A stretch of 64,000 bases of DNA from Sphingobium sp. B2D3C (GTDB lineage Bacteria > Pseudomonadota > Alphaproteobacteria > Sphingomonadales > Sphingomonadaceae): the NCBI RefSeq assembly GCF_025961835.1, contig NZ_JAOQOK010000001.1, forward strand, positions 1,054,001 through 1,118,000, read 5' to 3'. The translations under genes were made by a program, and so were the position numbers. How positions within the stretch are numbered: the first letter of the stretch is position 1; each line of letters opens with the position of its first letter. The notes under the pieces were generated by a model. The model was given only the letters and a program-made list of their open reading frames with translations. It was not told the origin of the DNA and did not search any database. Shown here piece after piece: positions 59,484 to 64,000 of the stretch.

Positions 59484-61184
59484 ATGTCACATGCTTCGTC
59501 CTTTGGCCGCCTAAGTGGCGGCGCCCTTGTACGCACGATCACGCTTCATGGCTTTGTTACAGCGGCCCATCTTGCCGAGGCTGTCCTTGTCGCCGAGGCG
59601 ATCGGTGCGACCGTCTCGGGAGATAGCCAGCGCGGCCTCATGCTGGTCATGGGCCTGCTTGTATTGGCTATTGCGCGCGCAGCCGCAGGAATGAGCGCCG
59701 AAATCGCCGCTTCGAAAGGAGCAACCCTGATTGCTGCGCGTCTACGCTCTTCGCTGGTGGCGAAGCTGGTCGCCATTGGCCCATCCCAATCTGGCGTAGA
59801 TTTCGCGGGGACGGTAACGAGGGGCGTCGATGCGATGGCCTCCTATTTCCGGACCTACCGCGTCGCCCAGGCTTCCGCCTGGATCGGATCCGCGATGTCG
59901 ATCATCGCGATCGGCTGCTACGCGCCGGCCTCGGCAGCGATACTCCTTCTTTTTGCCGGCGCGAGCCCCCTTGTAGACCAGGTTTGGCTCAAATTGCGTC
60001 GACAGCAGAATGCGGGCGTCTTTGCCGCCATGGGCCGCTTCTCGTCCTTCTTGCTCGAAAGCGTCCAGGGCATGGCCACGTTAAAGGCCTCCGATGCGCA
60101 GGCTCGGCGCAGGTCGGAAGCCGTCTACAGGGCGGCCGCCTTGAGGCGCGAAACGATGCGGAGCCTCAACGTCGGGCTAGGGCGCGAAGGACTCACTGCT
60201 TTCCTATCGTACTCGGGCATCGGCATCGCGGTCTGGGTTGCTGCCCAAGACGCCATGCACACGCCTGCCGACACGACGCCATTGCTGGTCGTGCTGTTGG
60301 CCGCACGCGAAGTCTTTCGTCCGCTTGAGAGGCTGCAGAAGGCGCTTCATGCCGCCTGGTCCGCTGACGATGCCGCGAAGGGCATAGGGACCGTGCTCGA
60401 TATGCCCCTGCCAATTCGCGATCCCTCAGAGCCGATTACCCTGCCATCCGGTTCGACCATTGAATTCGACCACGTGTCCTTCGCCTATGGCTCGCGAACA
60501 GACAAAGCGCTGGACGATGTCAGCTTCGTCATAACTGAAGGCCGAACGCTTGCGATCGTCGGGCGATCCGGCGCGGGCAAGAGCACCATTGCCTCGCTCA
60601 TTCAGCGCTTCGAGGATCCGCTCGCCGGTGCGGTCAGGATCGGCGGTGTCGATATCTCTCAGGTTGCCGTGGAGGACCTCAGGTCCAAGATCGCGGTGGT
60701 CTCGCAAGCCACCTACCTGTTCCCCGGCACGATCGCGGACAATTTGCGGCTGGGCAACGAAGCTGCACCGGTCGATCGACTTCGCGAGGTCGCCCGCGCG
60801 GCCGGGATCGACGATTTCATAGCGCAGCTACCAAAAGGCTATGACACGCTCGTCGGCGAACGCGGGGCCGGCCTTTCCGGGGGGCAAAGGCAGCGCATCT
60901 CGATCGCGAGGGCGTTGCTCAAGGACGCCCGGATCGTCATCCTCGACGAGCCGACGTCAGCCATCGACCGCGAAACCGAGCGCGTCATTCAACATGCGCT
61001 GCAGCAGCAACTCGCCGGCCGGACGACGCTGATCATTGCCCATCGTCTGGCCACGATTGCCCACGCCGACGAAATCCTCGTGCTGGACGGAGGGCGTCTC
61101 GTCGAACGGGGCAACCATGCGCAGTTGCTGGAGATGTCCGGCACATACGCCACGCTCGCCAAGTTGCAGGGGATCGAGGCATGA
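59484..61184 (+). CDS. Exporter-fold ABC transporter half-molecule (permease-ATPase), subunit 1
   Basis: A 566-residue protein with an N-terminal membrane domain of about six helices (to residue ~310) and a C-terminal ATPase: Walker A IVGRSGAGKSTIASL, a glutamine loop VSQATYL, signature LSGGQRQRISIARALL, Walker B RIVILDEPTSAID and the switch histidine in IIAHRLATI. It pairs with the next gene (4-base overlap), giving a heterodimer. Size and the adjoining TonB receptor gene resemble YbtP/YbtQ-type siderophore uptake systems, but export is equally possible from sequence alone. Confidence 0.9.
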   Translation: MSHASSFGRLSGGALVRTITLHGFVTAAHLAEAVLVAEAIGATVSGDSQRGLMLVMGLLVLAIARAAAGMSAEIAASKGATLIAARLRSSLVAKLVAIGPSQSGVDFAGTVTRGVDAMASYFRTYRVAQASAWIGSAMSIIAIGCYAPASAAILLLFAGASPLVDQVWLKLRRQQNAGVFAAMGRFSSFLLESVQGMATLKASDAQARRRSEAVYRAAALRRETMRSLNVGLGREGLTAFLSYSGIGIAVWVAAQDAMHTPADTTPLLVVLLAAREVFRPLERLQKALHAAWSADDAAKGIGTVLDMPLPIRDPSEPITLPSGSTIEFDHVSFAYGSRTDKALDDVSFVITEGRTLAIVGRSGAGKSTIASLIQRFEDPLAGAVRIGGVDISQVAVEDLRSKIAVVSQATYLFPGTIADNLRLGNEAAPVDRLREVARAAGIDDFIAQLPKGYDTLVGERGAGLSGGQRQRISIARALLKDARIVILDEPTSAIDRETERVIQHALQQQLAGRTTLIIAHRLATIAHADEILVLDGGRLVERGNHAQLLEMSGTYATLAKLQGIEA

Positions 61185-62860
61185 GCACGCCAAGCCCGAC
61201 GACTTGGGCATTTTCCGACCTGGTCGGGCTGCTTCCCATCGTGGGACGGCAGCGCCGCGCGCTCGTGCTCACCATCACGTCCGGGCTCTTCGCCCTCTCG
61301 CTTTCGACGGGCCTTGTCGCCCTTCTCGCGTGGATCGCAGGGGGTGTGGCGAGCGGCGTCCGACGCGACCTGATGCTGGAAGGGATGGCGCTGGCGCTCC
61401 TGTGCATTTCAACGGCGCTCGCAAGATGGTGGCAGTCCGCTGTTTCCCACGACCTCGCGTTTGCGCTCATCGAGACACTTCAGATCGAAGTTTTCGACGG
61501 CGTCGAGCGATCCGCGCCCGCCACGGTCATGGGCCAACGAAGCGGAGACATTGCCGCGACGGCGGTCGGCGACGCTGATGCAATGGAGATGTTCTTCGCC
61601 CATTTGCTTGGCGACTATGTCGCCGCGCTGGCTGTGCCGCTCGCATCGCTGGTCGCACTGGCGATCGTACATCCCGCGATCAGCCTCGCTTTGCTGCCCC
61701 TCGTACCATTGCTTCTCGCAGCGCCTTTCGTCCTTTCCAAACGCGCCGGAGAACAGGGCGACGCCCTCGCTCTCATCAAGGGGCGTCTGAACGCCGAAAT
61801 CGTTGAGGCGGCGGCCGGCATCCGTGAAATCCTCGCCTTTGGGCGCGGCCCCAAGCTGATGGCGCGCATGGATGAAATTGATCGCGAGCTCAGCGTCGCG
61901 AACGCGGTCTACGGCCGACGCGCAGGTTTGGAGACCGGTGCGATCGAGCTGGTCCAGACGGCGACCGTGGTGGTCGCGGCATCTATTTCGCTATGGCTAT
62001 ATACGAAAGGCGAACTGACGCTCGAAATGCTTCCGCTCGCCGTGGCCCTTGGTGGAGCCGCCCTGCTACCCTTAAGCGAAATCGGGCAGGCGGCGCGATC
62101 ATTGGGCCAGCTGCGTGGCGCGGCCAAGCGATTGATGACCATCTTTCGCCAGCCGGCCCGGATCCAGGACACCGGCACGCAGTTGCCGGACGGTGGCGAC
62201 ATCGCCTTCGACCACGTCTCCTTCGCCTATTCACGCGAACGCGCTCCCGCTCTTCGTGGCACCACCTTCAGCATCTCGCAGGGCGAGACGGTAGCGCTGG
62301 TTGGACGCTCGGGATCGGGAAAATCCACCTGCGCCAACCTGCTTCTCCGGCTCTGGGATGTGGACGAAGGTGCGATCCGCATCGGGAACGTCGACATTCG
62401 GTCCATGAGCCTGGCATCGCTGCGCCAGCTCGTCTCCATCGTCGAACAGGATGTAGTCCTTTTCGAAGGGACGATCTCCGACAATATTGCGCTCGGCAAG
62501 CCGGACGCGACACCGGGCGAAATCCGCATGGCTGCCAAGGCTGCGCAAGCCCATGCCTTCATCTCGGCCTTGCCCGATGGCTATGATACGCCGCTCGCCT
62601 CGGGCGGGACAGGCCTGTCCGGCGGACAACGACAGCGCATCGCCATCGCGCGCGCGCTTGTACGCAATACTCCCGTCGTCATCCTCGACGAGGCGTCGTC
62701 GAACCTCGACGCTGAAAGCGAGCATGCCTTCCAGCAGGCTCTGGGCGCCATTCGCGGAAGCCGAACCTTGGTCGTGATCGCGCATCGCCAAACCACCATC
62801 GGCGCTGCTGACCGGGTGATCGAACTGAGCAACGGTGCCGTCGTGGGGAATGGGCTATGA
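61181..62860 (+). CDS. Exporter-fold ABC transporter half-molecule (permease-ATPase), subunit 2
   Basis: A 559-residue partner of subunit 1: an N-terminal membrane domain, then Walker A LVGRSGSGKSTCANLLLR, signature LSGGQRQRIAIARALV, Walker B VVILDEASSNLDAES and the histidine in VIAHRQTTI. In subunit 1 the catalytic-type Glu follows LILD-like ILDEP; here it is ILDEA, and both keep the glutamate, so both ATP sites may be active. It overlaps subunit 1 (ATGA) and the TonB receptor gene (CTATGA), which indicates tight translational coupling of all three. Confidence 0.9.
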   Translation: MSTPSPTTWAFSDLVGLLPIVGRQRRALVLTITSGLFALSLSTGLVALLAWIAGGVASGVRRDLMLEGMALALLCISTALARWWQSAVSHDLAFALIETLQIEVFDGVERSAPATVMGQRSGDIAATAVGDADAMEMFFAHLLGDYVAALAVPLASLVALAIVHPAISLALLPLVPLLLAAPFVLSKRAGEQGDALALIKGRLNAEIVEAAAGIREILAFGRGPKLMARMDEIDRELSVANAVYGRRAGLETGAIELVQTATVVVAASISLWLYTKGELTLEMLPLAVALGGAALLPLSEIGQAARSLGQLRGAAKRLMTIFRQPARIQDTGTQLPDGGDIAFDHVSFAYSRERAPALRGTTFSISQGETVALVGRSGSGKSTCANLLLRLWDVDEGAIRIGNVDIRSMSLASLRQLVSIVEQDVVLFEGTISDNIALGKPDATPGEIRMAAKAAQAHAFISALPDGYDTPLASGGTGLSGGQRQRIAIARALVRNTPVVILDEASSNLDAESEHAFQQALGAIRGSRTLVVIAHRQTTIGAADRVIELSNGAVVGNGL

Positions 62861-64000
62861 CGCCATTGCTAGCCTTGTCGCAATGTGCGGCTTGCCTCGC
62901 CAGCGTGACGCCTTGCCCGGTCCACGAGGATAATTCCGGCGCGCATGGAGATATCGTGGTCACGGCGCGTCGCGTCGGCGAACGCTTACGCGACGTGCCG
63001 GTTTCGATCACGGCAATCGCGCCCGATGCGTCGCTGAACGGCACCCTGGATGCCGCCACGGAAATCAGCAGGCGCGCTCCCAATGTAAGCATCACCGATG
63101 CTGGCCAAGGCCGCCGGGTCGCGCTCGTGCGGGGCGTTGGCTTGCTTGGACTTCCGATCAGCCCGTTCGATACCACCATTGGCATCGCGCTCGATGGCAT
63201 GCCCCTCTCGTCCGACGTAGGGTTCAGCCAGACGCTCGACGTGACGCGCGTCGAGATGTTGCGTGGTCCACAAAATGTGCTTTTCGGGCGCAGCTCGCAA
63301 GCTGGCACGATCAATCTGGTCACTCGGCAAGCCGATGGCACCTCCGAACTGAATGCCAGCTTCGAAGTCGGCGACACAGGTCTCCGGACCGTTGAAGCGA
63401 CCGCGGGGGCAAGCCTGATCGACGGGATCCTCGCCGGAAGGGTCGCCGTGCGATCGGCGCGGACGCGTGGATCCTTGCGCAATTTAGGAACCGGATCCGC
63501 GCTGGGCGCCAACGAGGTGACGGCTGGCAGGGCCTCGCTCCGCCTCACGCCTGCATCTGGTTTACGCATGCGCCTGTCGCTCTACCGCGAGGAAACGACC
63601 GGCAATCCCTCCAGCTATGTCGTGAAGGAAACGAAGGACAAAGCCCTGAACTGGCTGGACGTCGACCCCTTCGAGTCGCGCAGGGTGACGACAGGCGCCC
63701 TGGAACTTGTCCAGGAGACGCCAGGGTTCGAGATCGCCGCGAGCGCAGGCCTGCAGGCAATCGACTTGCACGGCGATCTCGAGCTTACCGACGCCCTCCT
63801 TTATGCGCGCATTTTCGGTAGGCCGCCGCAAGAGTTCACTAATTCCGCGGCGACTGACTTCAGCGCCGTGCGGAGCCGTGAACGGGTGCAGTCCGCCGAG
63901 GTTCGTTTGTCTTCCAACCCCGGCGGACGCGTCCGGTGGATCGGTGGCCTGAGCGCCTACGCGTCAAGATATGCATATGGGAACCGGCAGACCAATTCGA
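62857..64000 (+). CDS. TonB-dependent outer-membrane receptor (C-terminus cut by window edge)
   Basis: An open frame of 381 codons from the ATG at 62857 to the window end, without a stop. A short hydrophobic N-terminus leads to a TonB-box-like DIVVTARRVGERLRDVPVSI and a plug domain (LVRGVGLLGLPISPFDT, IALDGMP, VEMLRGPQNVLFGRSSQAGT, INLVTRQ), then barrel strands with alternating aromatic residues. Receptors are usually 650-900 residues, so about half is missing. The signal peptide is weak and has two cysteines, so processing is unclear. It is coupled by overlap to the ABC pair, implying one substrate path across both membranes. Confidence 0.88.
   Translation, partial: MTPLLALSQCAACLASVTPCPVHEDNSGAHGDIVVTARRVGERLRDVPVSITAIAPDASLNGTLDAATEISRRAPNVSITDAGQGRRVALVRGVGLLGLPISPFDTTIGIALDGMPLSSDVGFSQTLDVTRVEMLRGPQNVLFGRSSQAGTINLVTRQADGTSELNASFEVGDTGLRTVEATAGASLIDGILAGRVAVRSARTRGSLRNLGTGSALGANEVTAGRASLRLTPASGLRMRLSLYREETTGNPSSYVVKETKDKALNWLDVDPFESRRVTTGALELVQETPGFEIAASAGLQAIDLHGDLELTDALLYARIFGRPPQEFTNSAATDFSAVRSRERVQSAEVRLSSNPGGRVRWIGGLSAYASRYAYGNRQTNS

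Larger units (their letters stand above)
37340..64000 (+). mobile_element. Integrative and conjugative element, Tn4371-like transfer module, tRNA-Leu inserted (left part)
   Basis: From the tRNA-Leu 3' end to the window edge the content switches from housekeeping genes to: P4-type integrase; PHP/SMC-type defence ATPase; two short regulator operons; the trb type IV secretion set with traG; then a regulator/ABC/TonB module. The order traG-copG-trbB-C-D-E-J-L-F-G-I with DUF2274 after trbI matches the Tn4371 family of ICEs. Relaxase, repA/parA and traF-like genes are not in view and may lie to the right. The right end is undefined, so 64000 is only the window limit. Confidence 0.85.

Noticed and set aside
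1..64000. CRISPR arrays, rRNA genes, riboswitches and insertion sequences
   Set aside because: No regularly spaced repeats, no rRNA, no transposase genes and no convincing riboswitch fold were seen.

Overview
The window looks like the chromosome of a sphingomonad-type alphaproteobacterium (Sphingomonadaceae; genus not resolvable by eye). The evidence is C4-pathway 5-aminolevulinate synthase (HemA), a PEPxxWA-CTERM exported protein, the lptD-surA-pdxA outer-membrane biogenesis operon, a VirJ/AcvB-MprF lipid cluster, and a CTCCTGCGAAGGCAGGAG intergenic repeat. Gene density is high and many neighbours overlap by 1-4 bases.

Bases 1 to about 37,340 are core genome. In order: pdxA (cut by the left edge), surA and lptD; pepA and holC; a GIY-YIG nuclease; ndk with a strong bidirectional terminator; a GT4 glycosyltransferase; tRNA-Asn; nadK and moaA; a degenerate-GGDEF/EAL protein; a small unlisted reading frame at 13619-13795; hemA; murI; an O-methyltransferase; folD; a PEP-CTERM protein; a bacterial PH protein; a lipid block (acvB facing virJ-DUF2147-mprF); a PDZ / response regulator / histidine kinase operon; a small Lys-rich exported protein; tRNA-Ser; lytic transglycosylase; D,D-carboxypeptidase; tmk-holB; an Nramp-related transporter; and metG-tatD-MBL hydrolase.

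From tRNA-Leu(CAG) at 37340 to the right edge lies the left part of an integrative and conjugative element. A P4-type integrase sits just inside the tRNA. It is followed by a PHP-domain/SMC-like ATPase of the TrlF/Ppl antiphage type, two small regulator-led cargo operons (ArsR-SRPBCC-DUF899 and GNAT-AraC-CPBP protease), and a Tn4371-like transfer operon read leftwards (traG-copG-trbBCDEJLFGI-DUF2274-AlpA-like). No relaxase, replication/partition genes or right attachment site are visible, so the element continues past 64000. A fragment resembling a second trbB lies behind the integrase.

The most unusual part is the right-hand cargo module. A TetR-family repressor fused to a C-terminal VOC/glyoxalase (bleomycin-resistance-like) domain is followed by two overlapping exporter-fold ABC half-transporters and the start of a TonB-dependent receptor. 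Three copies of one 13-bp palindrome (TGACC-N3-GGTCA) lie upstream of the regulator and of the ABC operon. One sits exactly between the -35 and -10 of a promoter that seems to make a leaderless mRNA. This looks like a self-contained, ligand-controlled uptake or export circuit on a mobile element. Its substrate cannot be told from the sequence.
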